Notes: a model not told the origin generated them from the letters alone. 64,000 nucleotides of DNA from Acidiphilium sp. PA (GCF_026191915.1 NZ_JAIMBY010000002.1:372001-436000); one strand, 5' to 3'; counted from the stretch's first letter, positions 8,135-17,820 are shown. Numbers and translations are program-made.

Positions 8135-10216
8135 ATGGCCGGCAACCCGCTCGACCTGATCCGGAATATCGGCATTACCGCGCATATCGACGCCGGCAAG
8201 ACCACCACGACCGAACGCATCCTGCATTATACCGGTGTGTCGCATAAGATCGGCGAAGTGCACGACGGCAACACCACGACCGATTACATGGATCAGGAGC
8301 GTGAGCGCGGCATTACCATCACCTCCGCCGCCGTGACCTGCGAGTGGAAAGACCACCGCATCAATATCATCGACACCCCCGGCCATATCGATTTCAATAT
8401 CGAGGTGAACCGTAGCCTGCGCGTGCTCGATGGTGCTATTTTCATCATCGAGGGCGTCGCCGGCGTGCAGCCGCAATCCGAGACCAACTGGCGCCTGGCG
8501 GATCGCTACAATGTGCCGCGCATCATTTTCATCAACAAGCTCGACCGTACCGGCGCCGATTTCTACCGCGCCTTTGCGACGTTGAAGGAAAAGCTCGATA
8601 TCATCGCCCTGCCGCTGCAGCTGCCGATCGGCATCGAGGACAGTTTTATCGGGGTGGTCGACCTGGTCGAGATGAAGGCGATCATCTGGGAGGGCGGCGA
8701 TCTGGGTGCTAAATTCCACGATGAGCCGATTCCCGAAGCGATGATGGAGCAGGCCAAGGAACATCGCCAGATCCTGCTCGATACCGCCCTGTCGGTCGAT
8801 GACGCGGGCATGGAAGAATATTTCGAAAAGGGCGACGTCTCGGTTGAGACGCTCAAGCGCGCGATCAAGACGGGCACCATTACCGGCGCGTTCCGGCCGG
8901 TGCTGTGCGGCACTGCGTTCAAAAACAAGGGCGTGCAGCCTTTGCTTGATGCCGTGCTCGATTATCTGCCAAGCCCGGTCGATGTTCCGGGCATCAAGGT
9001 TGCGGTCGAAGAGGGCGAGGAGGAAGGCGATCACCAGCGCCGCATCAAGGCCGATGTGAACGCTCCGTTCTCCGGCCTTGCGTTCAAGATCATCAACGAC
9101 AAGTACGGCACGTTGACGTTCGTGCGCGTCTATTCCGGTACGTTGAAATCCGGCGATTCGGTGATGAACACCACCAAGGATCACAAGGAGCGGATCGGCC
9201 GCATGTTCCAGATGCATGCCGACAAGCGCGCGGAAATCAAGGAAGTCCATGCGGGCGATATTGCGGCATTCGTCGGTCTGAAAGACACCAGCACCGGTGA
9301 TACCCTGGCATCACCGGAAGATCCGGTCGTGCTCGAACGCATGGCGTTTCCTGTGCCTGTGATCGATATTTCGGTCGAGCCGAAGACCAAGGAAGCGGTC
9401 GAGAAAATGACCCTCGCCCTGCAGAAACTGGCTGGTGAGGACCCCTCGTTGCGCCTGAAGACCGATCAGGAAACCGGCCAGACGATCCTGTCCGGGATGG
9501 GCGAATTGCATCTGGAAATCATCATCGACCGACTGCGCCGTGAATATGGCGTCGATGCGAATATCGGCGCGCCGCAGGTGGCGTATCGTGAAACGATATC
9601 GCGGGCACACACGGAGACCTACACCCACAAGAAGCAGTCTGGCGGGTCTGGCCAGTATGCTGAAGTCAAGATCGTGTTCGAACCGCTGGAACGCAACAGC
9701 GGTGTTCTGTTCGAAAACAAGGTGGTCGGGGGCGCCGTGCCCAAGGAATATATCCCGGCCGTCGAGAAAGGGATCAAAGTGCAGGCGGATACCGGCGTGC
9801 TCGCTGGGTTTCCGACCGTGGACTTCAAATATACGCTGGTCGACGGCAAGTATCATGATGTCGATTCGAGCGCCCTCGCGTTCGAAATCGCGGCCAAGGC
9901 CTGCTTCCGCGAAGGCATGAAGAAGGCCAGCCCGATCATTCTGGAACCAATCATGGACGTGGAAGTCACCACGCCGCAGGATCACGTGGGCGACGTCGTC
10001 GGCGATTTGAACCGCCGCCGTGGCATGATCCAGAATCAGGAAAGCTCGGGGTCGACCATCATCGTGCGCGCCCAGGTGCCACTCAAGGAAATGTTTGGCT
10101 ACATCTCGAACCTGCGCAGCCAGACCAAGGGCCGCGCCTCGTTCACCATGCAGTTCCACCACTACGATCCGGTGCCGCGCAACATCGCCGACGAAATCAT
10201 GGCGAAGAGTGCATGA
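8135..10216 (+). CDS. fusA: Translation elongation factor G
   Basis: EF-G is the ribosomal translocase GTPase. The P-loop [12 protein letters not shown] begins at residue 16, switch II is the DTPGH in [11 protein letters not shown], and the G4 motif is NKLD. Domain II, the domain III segment ([15 protein letters not shown]) and domain IV/V sequences ([31 protein letters not shown]) are all present. I chose the ATG at 8135 because GGAG at 8125-8128 is well spaced for it; the TTG at 8123 would start inside this Shine-Dalgarno. The product is 693 residues, full length. It stands alone rather than in the usual rpsL-rpsG-fusA-tuf operon. Confidence 0.96.
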   Translation: MAGNPLDLIRNIGITAHIDAGKTTTTERILHYTGVSHKIGEVHDGNTTTDYMDQERERGITITSAAVTCEWKDHRINIIDTPGHIDFNIEVNRSLRVLDGAIFIIEGVAGVQPQSETNWRLADRYNVPRIIFINKLDRTGADFYRAFATLKEKLDIIALPLQLPIGIEDSFIGVVDLVEMKAIIWEGGDLGAKFHDEPIPEAMMEQAKEHRQILLDTALSVDDAGMEEYFEKGDVSVETLKRAIKTGTITGAFRPVLCGTAFKNKGVQPLLDAVLDYLPSPVDVPGIKVAVEEGEEEGDHQRRIKADVNAPFSGLAFKIINDKYGTLTFVRVYSGTLKSGDSVMNTTKDHKERIGRMFQMHADKRAEIKEVHAGDIAAFVGLKDTSTGDTLASPEDPVVLERMAFPVPVIDISVEPKTKEAVEKMTLALQKLAGEDPSLRLKTDQETGQTILSGMGELHLEIIIDRLRREYGVDANIGAPQVAYRETISRAHTETYTHKKQSGGSGQYAEVKIVFEPLERNSGVLFENKVVGGAVPKEYIPAVEKGIKVQADTGVLAGFPTVDFKYTLVDGKYHDVDSSALAFEIAAKACFREGMKKASPIILEPIMDVEVTTPQDHVGDVVGDLNRRRGMIQNQESSGSTIIVRAQVPLKEMFGYISNLRSQTKGRASFTMQFHHYDPVPRNIADEIMAKSA

Positions 10217-10282
10217 TGATCCGCCCGCAAGGTCAGGTCTGACGGAATGCGGCTTCGCTGGGTGCGCGGCCGCGATAGCATC

Positions 10283-10549
10283 ATGACGAAAGCGGGCGAA
10301 CACGCCCGCGAATGGCTTGGACTCGATGACGCGGGCAATCCCATTGCCCGCGTCATTCATTTGGACGGCCCGATGGAAACCGAGCGCGGCACATTCCGCG
10401 CCGTCGCGCTTGATCGCGATGCCAAACTGATCCGGCTGCTCCCCTTGCCACCCGCCGATGGCGATTGGCTCGCCGTCATCGGCGGCCGCGTCGTCGGCCG
10501 CGCCGCAGCGCCGCTCGCCGCAGTACGGCGCGCCGAAGCGGCCTTGTGA
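10283..10549 (+). CDS. Hypothetical protein, 88 residues
   Basis: This is a small soluble protein with no recognised domain. The sequence reads as genuine coding, beginning MTKAGEHAREWLGLDDAGN and containing segments such as RVIHLDGPMETERGTFRAVAL and DWLAVIGGRVVGRAAAP. Codon third positions are G/C-rich like those of its neighbours. An in-frame upstream ATG at 10247 would add 12 basic residues. It follows fusA by 66 bases on the same strand. No function can be assigned. Confidence 0.5.
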   Translation: MTKAGEHAREWLGLDDAGNPIARVIHLDGPMETERGTFRAVALDRDAKLIRLLPLPPADGDWLAVIGGRVVGRAAAPLAAVRRAEAAL

Positions 10550-10712
10550 AGGTCGAAGGGCAAAGCACCAGCCTTTTTTGCCCACCCCGGCCACCCCCAT
10601 CGCCCATCCTCAAATTGCAGCCTCTGCGCGCATATATGTCATGCGCCGGGGGCAGGGCGCCGGGTCGTGGTTGGTCATGTAGTCTGTCGTATCGAATGTC
10701 GTGGAGGTTGTG

Positions 10713-11201
10713 ATGGCGCAGGTTGTGAAGATCAATGTGAACGGAACTGACCATGAGGTCCGGGCGGAACCGGACAGCATGTTGTTGTATGCGTTGCGCG
10801 ACAATCTGGGTCTGCACGGGCCGAAGTTCGGTTGTGGCCTTTCCGAGTGCGGCGCGTGCACGGTGATTCTGGATGGGGTGGCGGTGCATTCATGCGTGAC
10901 GCCACTGGGCGCGGCGCATGGTCAGAAAATCGTCACGCTCGAGGGGCTCAGCGTGGACGGTAAGCCGAATGCGCTGCAGGCGGCGTTCATCGAAGAGCAG
11001 GCGGCGCAATGCGGCTATTGCATCAATGGCATGATCATGACGGCGCAGGCGTTTCTCGATCGGCATCCAAAACCGAGTCGCGATGAGATCAAACAGGCAT
11101 TGAACAATAATTTGTGCCGGTGTGGCACGCATATGCGGATCGTGCGGGCGGTGGAGCGTGCAGCGGGCATGGCGCCGGCGGGTGAGGGAGCAAAACAATG
11201 A
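10713..11201 (+). CDS. (2Fe-2S)-binding subunit of a molybdenum hydroxylase (IorA-like)
   Basis: This is the small electron-transfer subunit of an isoquinoline 1-oxidoreductase / aldehyde oxidase-type enzyme. It has a plant-ferredoxin [2Fe-2S] domain with cysteines 41, 46, 49 and 61 (FGCGLSECGACT, HSC), followed by a helical [2Fe-2S] domain with cysteines 100, 103, 135 and 137 (CGYC, NNLCRCG). The ATG at 10713 is preceded by GGAGG at 10703-10707, so the GTG at 10701 is not needed. The gene overlaps the large-subunit gene by four bases and forms one transcription unit with it. Length is 162 residues, normal for the family. Confidence 0.93.
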   Translation: MAQVVKINVNGTDHEVRAEPDSMLLYALRDNLGLHGPKFGCGLSECGACTVILDGVAVHSCVTPLGAAHGQKIVTLEGLSVDGKPNALQAAFIEEQAAQCGYCINGMIMTAQAFLDRHPKPSRDEIKQALNNNLCRCGTHMRIVRAVERAAGMAPAGEGAKQ

Positions 11202-13498
11202 ACGAGATGACACCGGTGGCCGGGCGCGGGATCGATCGGCGCGGATTGTTCAAGCTCTCGGGCGGCCTCGTGGTGGCGTTCAGCCTGTTCGGCGGGGCAG
11301 AGGCGCGCGCGGACGCGCTGCCGGCAACCAGGTTGGGCGGCGTGCCGGACGCGGCGAAGCTGTCCGCCTGGCTCGCGGTGCATCCTGACAATACGGCGAC
11401 GCTGTTTACCGGCAAGGTCGAGGTCGGGACCGGGGTACAAACCGCGCTGGCGCAGATTGCCGCGGAGGAGTTGGATTTTCCGGTCGAACGGCTGAGCGTG
11501 GTGATGGGCAATACGTGGGAGACGGTCGATCAGGGGCCGACCTATGGCAGCCGGACGATACGCTATGCTGGACCGCAGATACGTCATGCCGCGGCGGCAG
11601 GGCGGCAGGTGCTGCTCGATCTGGCGGCGGCGCATTTCAAGGTGCCGGCCGAGCGGCTCCGGGTGAACGACGGCGTGATTGCGGTGAGCAATGCCCCGCA
11701 ACGCAGCGTGACGTATGGCAAGCTGGTTGCGGGCAAGCGGCTCGACATGACGATTGGTGCGACGGGCACCAGTTTTGCGATGAAGGTAGCGCCCCGGGCG
11801 AAGCTGAAGAATCCGAAGGACTATACCGTGGTCGGTACCTCGGTGGCTCGCAAGGACATTCCGGGCAAGATTACCGGTACGTTCACCTACATCCAGGACG
11901 TGAAAGTGCCGGGCATGCTGCATGGGCGCGTGGTGCGGCCGTTCGGGGTGCAGGCGAAGCTGCTCAGCGTGGATGAGACGGGGTTGAAAGAGATTCCCGG
12001 CTTTGTGCAGGTGGTGCGACGGGAGAATTTTCTGGGCGTCGTCGCAACGACCGAATGGGGCGCGATCCAGGCGGCGGCCAAGCTCGGCTCGGTGCTCAAG
12101 CCGAAGGGGCCAACCGCCTATGGCGCCAAATGGTCCGACTGGCATGGGCTGTCGGCGCAGGATCATATCTGGCAGACGGTGCGCGATACGTCCGGCAAGA
12201 ATACCACGGTCAGTGAGACCGGATCGGTCGATGTGGCGCTGCATGGGGCGGCCAAGGTTGTGAGGGCGACCTATCGGACGCCGTTTCAGATGCATGGCTC
12301 GATCGGGCCATCCTGTGCGATCGCGGATGTCCGTAGGGATCGGGCCACGTTCTGGTCCGGCACGCAGATGCCGCATACCGACCGGCAGGTGATGGCGACG
12401 CTGCTCGGTGTGCCGGTGGACCGGGTGGATGTCCATTGGTTCGAGGCGTCTGGCGCATACGGGCGCAATGGGCTGGATCAGGTGGTCGCGGATGCGGCGC
12501 TGATGTCGCAGGCGGTGGGCAAGCCGGTCCGGGTGCAGTGGATGCGCTGGGACGAGCATGGCTGGGAGCCGAAGGGACCGCCGATTGCGCAGGATCTGGC
12601 CGGCGCGATCGATGAGCGCGGCAACGTCACCGCGTGGCGGCACCATATGTGGATCCCGACCTTTCTGGATACCACGCTGGTGGCGGCGCAGTTGATCAAC
12701 CAGCCGAATGTCGGCGGGTCGATCGGGCTCGGCTTGCCGGCGATCACCTATGCCTATCAGTTTCCCAATGCGGATGTGACCAGCCACGGCGAGGGGCGGG
12801 TGGCGTTGCGGACCTCGTGGTTGCGCTCGCCGGCGCAGTTCGAGACGACCTATGCGATGGAGGCGTTCATTGATGAGCTGGCGGCATCGGCCGGGCAGGA
12901 CCCGCTGGCGCTGCGGCTCAAATATCTCAAGGACGAACGGGCGATCGGCGTGCTGAAGGCGGCGGCGAAGGCCTATGGCTGGAAGGCGCGCCCGTCGCGC
13001 GCGGGCAAGGGGACCGGCCAGGGCAAGCTCGCGCACGGCCGGGGCATCGCCTGGGCCAACCGCGACGATACGCGGGTGGCGACGATTGCGGATGTGACGG
13101 TGGATCGGACCACCGGCGATATTCGTGTGACGCGGGTGGTGGTGGCGCATGATTGCGGGTTGGTGATCAATCCGGACGGGTTGCGCAACCAGATCGAGGG
13201 AAACGTGATCCAGTCGATCAGCCGCAGCCTGCATGAGGAGGTGACATTCGATACCGCGCGGGTGACGAGCCTGGATTGGGTCGGCTATCCGATCTTGCGG
13301 TTCGAGGAGATTCCCGACCGGATCGATATCGTGCTGGTCAATCCGGGTGACAAATATCCCGCCTATGGTGGCGGCGAGCCGTCGACCTGCCCGACCGCGG
13401 CGGTGATCAGCAACGCGGTGTTCGATGCGACCGGCGTGCGGCTGCGTGAAATTCCGTTCCGGTCGGATCGGGTCAAGGCGCTGCTGACGGCGGCGTGA
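11198..13498 (+). CDS. Molybdopterin-binding subunit of a molybdenum hydroxylase (IorB-like)
   Basis: This is the large catalytic subunit of the xanthine-dehydrogenase superfamily, isoquinoline 1-oxidoreductase beta type. It begins with a twin-arginine-type leader (Arg14-Arg15 in DRRGLFKLSGG, then a hydrophobic stretch), so the folded two-subunit enzyme is probably exported to the periplasm by Tat. The molybdopterin domain shows VEVGTGVQTALAQIAAEEL, RTPFQMHGSIGPSCAIAD, and the C-terminal YGGGEPSTCPTAAVISNAV carrying the predicted catalytic glutamate. The length of 766 residues fits. No cytochrome c subunit or XdhC-type chaperone gene is adjacent. The substrate, an aldehyde or N-heterocycle, cannot be told from sequence. 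Confidence 0.9.
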   Translation: MNEMTPVAGRGIDRRGLFKLSGGLVVAFSLFGGAEARADALPATRLGGVPDAAKLSAWLAVHPDNTATLFTGKVEVGTGVQTALAQIAAEELDFPVERLSVVMGNTWETVDQGPTYGSRTIRYAGPQIRHAAAAGRQVLLDLAAAHFKVPAERLRVNDGVIAVSNAPQRSVTYGKLVAGKRLDMTIGATGTSFAMKVAPRAKLKNPKDYTVVGTSVARKDIPGKITGTFTYIQDVKVPGMLHGRVVRPFGVQAKLLSVDETGLKEIPGFVQVVRRENFLGVVATTEWGAIQAAAKLGSVLKPKGPTAYGAKWSDWHGLSAQDHIWQTVRDTSGKNTTVSETGSVDVALHGAAKVVRATYRTPFQMHGSIGPSCAIADVRRDRATFWSGTQMPHTDRQVMATLLGVPVDRVDVHWFEASGAYGRNGLDQVVADAALMSQAVGKPVRVQWMRWDEHGWEPKGPPIAQDLAGAIDERGNVTAWRHHMWIPTFLDTTLVAAQLINQPNVGGSIGLGLPAITYAYQFPNADVTSHGEGRVALRTSWLRSPAQFETTYAMEAFIDELAASAGQDPLALRLKYLKDERAIGVLKAAAKAYGWKARPSRAGKGTGQGKLAHGRGIAWANRDDTRVATIADVTVDRTTGDIRVTRVVVAHDCGLVINPDGLRNQIEGNVIQSISRSLHEEVTFDTARVTSLDWVGYPILRFEEIPDRIDIVLVNPGDKYPAYGGGEPSTCPTAAVISNAVFDATGVRLREIPFRSDRVKALLTAA

Positions 13499-13507
13499 GG
13501 CGTGGTG

Positions 13508-13531
13508 GGCCAGGGGTTGGCGCCCCTGGCC
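13508..13531. terminator. Hairpin after the molybdenum hydroxylase genes
   Basis: GGCCAGGGG at 13508-13516 pairs with CCCCTGGCC at 13523-13531 around a six-base loop, a perfect nine-base-pair G/C stem. It lies 9 bases after the large-subunit stop codon and before the convergent CoA-transferase gene. No T-run follows, so it may act with Rho or as an RNA 3'-end stabiliser. Confidence 0.55.
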
Positions 13532-13565
13532 TCGCTGGGTTGGGGATCGGCCGTTACCTGTCGCT

Positions 13566-14768
13566 TCAGCGGCGGCGGGGACGGATGATCTGGTCCTGTT
13601 CTAGCGCTGCGATATCCGCTGCGGTGAAGCCGTGCTCGGCGAGGATTTCGGACTGGTGCTGGGCAAAGGCAGGCGGTGCCGTGCGCGGGCCGCCGGGCGT
13701 GCGGGAAAGTTTGATGGGGGTGCCCAGGGTCTTGATGCCGTCAAGGTCGGCGGTCATCGCACGGTGACGCGCGTGAGCCGAGTTCAGCGCGACATCGACC
13801 GGTTGGACGGCACCGGCAGGAACGCCCGCCTCGATCAGGGTGATGGCGATAGCCGCACCATCGTGGCCGGCGAGGGCCGCGGTGAGGGTGGCTTTCAATG
13901 CGGGGCGGTTGGCCAGGCGATCGGCATTGGTGGCGAACGCGGGATTGGCGGCGATGTCCGGCCGGGCGAGGATTGCGCAGAGTTTGCGGAACTGGCCGTC
14001 ATTGCCGCCGGCGATGAAAATGTCGCAGGTGGCGGTGGGGAAGGTTTCGTAGGGCGCGATATTGGGATGGGCATTGCCGGTGGCGGCCGGGCGCTTGCCG
14101 GCGAGCAGATAATTGGCGCCGGCCGGGTGGAGCAAAGCAAGGGCGGTATCGTGCAGGGTCATGTCGATGAACTGGCCGCGGCCGGATGTGCCGCGTTCGT
14201 GAATCGCCATCATGATGCCGAGCGCGGCGTAGAGGCCGGTGCCGAGATCGACGATGGGTGTGCCCATGCGGACCGGTCCGTGCGCCGGATCGCCGTTGAT
14301 GGTCATCAACCCGGTCATGGCCTGGACCACGGCATCGTAGCCGGGCAGGCCACCGAGCGGGCCATCGGCGCCGAAGCCGGAGATGCGGCAATGGATCAGG
14401 CGGGGGAATCGCGCGCTCAGCATGTCGTAGCCGATGCCCCATTTTTCGAGGCTGCCGGGTTTGAAATTCTCCACCAGCGCGTCGGCGGTTTCGAGCAGGC
14501 GGAGCAGGACCGCGCGGCCTTCAGGGCGCGCGAGGTCGAGGCTCATGGCGCGCTTGTTGCGGTTGGCGCCGAGGTAGTAGCTGGCGTCGCGCGTGCCATC
14601 GTCACGCGTCAGGAACGGAGGCCCCCAGTCGCGCACCTCATCGCCCTGGGGTGGTTCGATCTTGATGACATCGGCGCCGTGGTCGGCGAGGATCATGGTG
14701 CAGTAGGGGCCGCCGAGGACGCGGGTGAGGTCGATGATTTTCAGGCCGTCGAGCGCGCGTGTGGACAT
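13566..14768 (-). CDS. CaiB/BaiF-family (class III) CoA-transferase
   Basis: This enzyme moves CoA between acyl groups. The N terminus LDGLKIIDLTRVLGGPYCTMILADHGADVIKIE is a classic family III signature (split here: LKIIDLTRVLGGPYCTM then ILADHGADVIKIE). The catalytic aspartate lies in the GYDAVVQAMTGLM segment. It is 400 residues from the ATG at 14768; an upstream extension to 14837 is arginine-rich, non-homologous and would run into the divergent SDR promoter. It is divergent from the SDR gene, with about 80 bases between the two start codons. The acyl substrate is unknown. Confidence 0.92.
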   Translation of the reverse strand: MSTRALDGLKIIDLTRVLGGPYCTMILADHGADVIKIEPPQGDEVRDWGPPFLTRDDGTRDASYYLGANRNKRAMSLDLARPEGRAVLLRLLETADALVENFKPGSLEKWGIGYDMLSARFPRLIHCRISGFGADGPLGGLPGYDAVVQAMTGLMTINGDPAHGPVRMGTPIVDLGTGLYAALGIMMAIHERGTSGRGQFIDMTLHDTALALLHPAGANYLLAGKRPAATGNAHPNIAPYETFPTATCDIFIAGGNDGQFRKLCAILARPDIAANPAFATNADRLANRPALKATLTAALAGHDGAAIAITLIEAGVPAGAVQPVDVALNSAHARHRAMTADLDGIKTLGTPIKLSRTPGGPRTAPPAFAQHQSEILAEHGFTAADIAALEQDQIIRPRRR

Positions 14769-14851
14769 CGGATTTCCTTGCCGCGCATGGACGGGCGGCC
14801 TGCGATCCGCTCTACTGGCTCGGTGAAGCGCGGACAAGGAGGCGAGGGGCG

Positions 14852-15634
14852 ATGGATTTAGGGTTGCGCGGCAAGCGGGCGATCGTATGCGCGGCGAGCA
14901 AGGGGCTGGGCCGGGCGACCGCGCTGGCGCTGGCGCGCGAGGGGGTCGATCTGGTGATCACGGCGCGCGGCGAGACCGCTCTGGCCGACACCGCGGCGAT
15001 GATCGCGGCGACCACCGGCGTGAAGGTTGCGATGGCGGTGGGCGATATCACGACCGAGGCGGGCCGGGCGGTGGCGCTCGGGTTGTGCCCGGAGCCGGAT
15101 ATTCTGATCACCAACGCTGGCGGCCCGCCCGCCGGCGATTTTCGCAATTTCAGCGATGCCGATTGGCAGGCGGCGTTGCAGGCGAACATGCTGACGCCGA
15201 TTGCGCTGATCCGCGCGACGATCGATGGCATGATTGCGCGCAAATTCGGCCGGGTGGTGAATATTACTTCGGCAGCCGTCAAGACGCCGATTCCGATGCT
15301 CGGCTTATCGAACGGTGCACGGGCGGGGCTGACCGGGTTTGTCGCGGGGCTGGCGCGGCAGGTGGCGCGGCATAATGTGACGATCAACAATATTCTGCCG
15401 GGGCCGTTTCTGACCGATCGGCTGCGCGACAATGCGGCGACGGCGGCGAAGGCGGCCGGTCGGAGTGCCGAGGAGGAGATTGCGCTGCGGGCCAAGGCGA
15501 ATCCGGCCGGGCGGGTGGGCACGCCGGAGGAGTTTGGCGACGCCTGCGCGTTTTTATGTGCCGCGCAATCGGGCTTCATCGTCGGGCAGAATCTGCTGCT
15601 CGACGGCGGTGCCTCCAACGCGGCGTTCGGGTGA
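14852..15634 (+). CDS. SDR-family oxidoreductase, divergent active site
   Basis: This short-chain dehydrogenase/reductase-fold protein of 260 residues starts at ATG 14852, which has AAGGAGG at 14836-14842. The N terminus has an altered cofactor loop (CAASKGLGRATALALA). The usual NAG is present in ITNAGGPPAGDF, and Ser is retained in VVNITSAAVKTP. The position normally held by Tyr-x-x-x-Lys reads LSNGARAG, so Tyr and Lys are missing. This matches the BKR-like SDR subgroup known to lack a perfect catalytic tetrad. The reaction cannot be inferred. It is followed 3 bases later by the metallo-beta-lactamase-fold gene. Confidence 0.85.
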   Translation: MDLGLRGKRAIVCAASKGLGRATALALAREGVDLVITARGETALADTAAMIAATTGVKVAMAVGDITTEAGRAVALGLCPEPDILITNAGGPPAGDFRNFSDADWQAALQANMLTPIALIRATIDGMIARKFGRVVNITSAAVKTPIPMLGLSNGARAGLTGFVAGLARQVARHNVTINNILPGPFLTDRLRDNAATAAKAAGRSAEEEIALRAKANPAGRVGTPEEFGDACAFLCAAQSGFIVGQNLLLDGGASNAAFG

Positions 15635-15637
15635 GCC

Positions 15638-16642
15638 TTGGCATATCCGGTTTCCGACCATTTTGACGGTCGCGTGTTTTTCAACCCCGAGGGTGTGGTG
15701 CGGCGGTCGCCCGACGAGGCGATCGACCGGCCCAGCGGGCGATTTCCGCTCCTGCGCTGGGTAACGCGGCGCGAGGAGCGCGCGACATGGCCCGCGCATG
15801 TGCCGAATACGCCGTATCCGCCGCCGGGCGGGGCGGTCGCGCCTGGCACACTTGAGCTGACGTTCATCGGTCATTCCAGCTTCATGCTGCGGCTCGATGG
15901 TGTGACGCTGCTGAGCGATCCGGTGTTTTCGCAGCGCTGCTCGCCTGTTTCGTTTGCAGGACCGCGCCGCGTCCGCGCACCGGGGCAGGCGATGGCGGCG
16001 CTGCCCAGGCCGGATGGTATTTTGTTGTCGCATAATCATTATGACCATTGCGATATCCCGGCGCTGCGCGCGTTGCGGCGGCGATTTGGTGCGACACCGA
16101 TTTTCGCGCCACTCGGCAACAAAGCGTGGCTGGAAGCGAAAGGGCTCGGCCCTGTCACCGAATTGGACTGGTGGCAGAGCGCGACGCTGCGGGACACGCT
16201 GATCACGCTGACGCCGGCGCGGCATTTCGCGGCGCGCACGCTGCGCGATCGGAACATGACGTTATGGGGCGGGTTTTTTCTGGATCATCGCGGGGCGAAG
16301 CTCTATGTCGCCGGGGATACGGGCTATACGCGTTATTTCAGTCAGATCCGCGAACAGCTCGGGGCGCCGGATTTGGCCCTGTTGCCGATCGGTGCCTATG
16401 AGCCGCGCTGGTTCATGGGCAATGTTCACATGAATCCCGCCGATGCGGTGACGGCGTTTCACGATCTGCAGGCCCGCCAGGCGGTGGGCATGCATTTTGG
16501 CACATTTCAACTGACCGACGAGGCGATCGACGCGCCGCTGATCGATCTGGCTGCCGCGCGGGCGGCGGCGGGGTTGGCGGATGAGCGGTTCACCACGCTC
16601 GATTTCGGAGAGACGCGCCGGTTCAGCCTCAAACCTGAATAA
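15638..16642 (+). CDS. Metallo-beta-lactamase-fold hydrolase (UlaG/NAPE-PLD-like)
   Basis: This 334-residue MBL-fold protein has metal ligands in LSHNHYDHCD and GDTGYTRYF, and a GHSSFMLRLDG strand near residue 88, typical of the NAPE-phospholipase-D / UlaG-like group. In that group the substrates range from lipid phosphodiesters to lactones, so the function stays open. The start is a TTG at 15638, three bases after the SDR stop; no ATG fits the N terminus. It has no signal peptide. It is co-transcribed with the SDR. Confidence 0.87.
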   Translation: MAYPVSDHFDGRVFFNPEGVVRRSPDEAIDRPSGRFPLLRWVTRREERATWPAHVPNTPYPPPGGAVAPGTLELTFIGHSSFMLRLDGVTLLSDPVFSQRCSPVSFAGPRRVRAPGQAMAALPRPDGILLSHNHYDHCDIPALRALRRRFGATPIFAPLGNKAWLEAKGLGPVTELDWWQSATLRDTLITLTPARHFAARTLRDRNMTLWGGFFLDHRGAKLYVAGDTGYTRYFSQIREQLGAPDLALLPIGAYEPRWFMGNVHMNPADAVTAFHDLQARQAVGMHFGTFQLTDEAIDAPLIDLAAARAAAGLADERFTTLDFGETRRFSLKPE

Positions 16643-16662
16643 GGGCGGACGTCACATCGCCC

Positions 16663-17820
16663 TCAGGCGAGATTGAGATCGGCCGCCAGTTCGAGCAGGG
16701 CGAGATCGCGGCCGGGACCGGCGATGAACGACAGGCCGACCGGTGCGCCGTCGACGCGGGCGACCGGAATGGTCAGTTCCGGCAGGCCGGGGAAGGCGGC
16801 GATGATGCCGACCCGGATGGTGCGGTCGCGGACGATCTCGAGGCTGGGCTGATCGGCATCGCGCCGCGGCGCCGGGCAGGGCGAGGTGGGCAGCACCAGG
16901 ATCGCGCCGCCTTCAAGCAGGGCGTTCATGCGGGCGGTGAAGCTGCGGCGAACCAGCAGCCCGGCTTCAGCGGCGGCGGCGGTCGCGGCCTTGGTGGCGG
17001 CGAAGCGGCCGGCAATCACGGGGTCGAGCGTGGGATTGGTTTCGATGAAGCCCCCCAGCGTTGCCCAGGTTTCACGGTCGCGCACGGCGCGCTGTGCCGC
17101 GAGGATGACGTCGAGCCCTTCGGGCGCGGGGTCGATCGCCGGCATCGGACCCAGCTGTTCGATGATTGCTTCGAGCGCCGCGCTGACCGCGGGGTCGGCG
17201 TTGGCGAAGGCGGGCCCGACTTTCAGGAATACGGTGGAAAGCGGTTTTGCCGGGGGGAGCAGCGCCTCGCCGATTCTGAGCATGGTTGCGGCATCGCGCG
17301 CGAACCAGCCCGGCGTGTCGAAACTCGGCGCGAGGGCAGCGGCGCCGGCGAGGCTGATGATGCCATGGGTGGGGCGCAGTCCGTACAGGCCGCAGTAGCT
17401 GGCAGGGATTCGAACCGAGCCGCCGGTATCCGAACCGATGCCGACCATGGCGCGGTGGCCCGCGACCATCGCGACCGAACCGCAGGAGGAGCCACCGGGG
17501 AGACGATCGGGCGCGGCCGGGTTGATCGGCGTGCCATAGTGGATGTTGCGGCCTTCCATGCCGAAGGCGAGTTCGACGGTTGTCGTCTTGCCGGTGATAC
17601 GGGCCCCGGCATCGAGCAGGCGCTGGACGATCCAGGCATGAGCAAGCGCCTTGCCGTGGCGCTGGCCCCATTCCGGATTGCCGAACGCGGTGACTTCGCC
17701 GGCGATATCGAACAGATCCTTGACGACCACATCAATTCCGGCCAGCGGACCATCGGGATTGCCGGGAATATCGAGGGATTTGATCAGACCATGGTCGGCA
17801 TGTTCGGCGAGGGTGCTCAT
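16663..17820 (-). CDS. Amidase-signature family hydrolase
   Basis: This is a serine hydrolase of the amidase-signature family, which cleaves carboxamides. The Ser-cisSer-Lys triad elements are visible: Lys in DVVVKDLFDIAG, the cis-serine in PGGSSCGSVAM and the nucleophile in GIGSDTGGSVRIPAS. From the ATG at 17820 the product has 385 residues. An in-frame extension to 17985 is only the translation of repeat copy 2 and should not be annotated. The gene is divergent from the ferritin-like gene, with the repeat between them. The substrate is unknown. Confidence 0.9.
   Translation of the reverse strand: MSTLAEHADHGLIKSLDIPGNPDGPLAGIDVVVKDLFDIAGEVTAFGNPEWGQRHGKALAHAWIVQRLLDAGARITGKTTTVELAFGMEGRNIHYGTPINPAAPDRLPGGSSCGSVAMVAGHRAMVGIGSDTGGSVRIPASYCGLYGLRPTHGIISLAGAAALAPSFDTPGWFARDAATMLRIGEALLPPAKPLSTVFLKVGPAFANADPAVSAALEAIIEQLGPMPAIDPAPEGLDVILAAQRAVRDRETWATLGGFIETNPTLDPVIAGRFAATKAATAAAAEAGLLVRRSFTARMNALLEGGAILVLPTSPCPAPRRDADQPSLEIVRDRTIRVGIIAAFPGLPELTIPVARVDGAPVGLSFIAGPGRDLALLELAADLNLA

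Noticed and set aside
8099-9250. 383-codon minus-strand frame opposite fusA, and a 429-codon one further on
   Set aside because: These are antisense shadows of a strongly conserved gene, with no start signals and no recognisable domain.
11015-13234. 739-codon open frame on the minus strand opposite the molybdenum hydroxylase genes
   Set aside because: It is the antisense shadow of a high-GC gene: arginine/histidine/proline-rich, no domain, and the plus strand carries clear IorA/IorB motifs.
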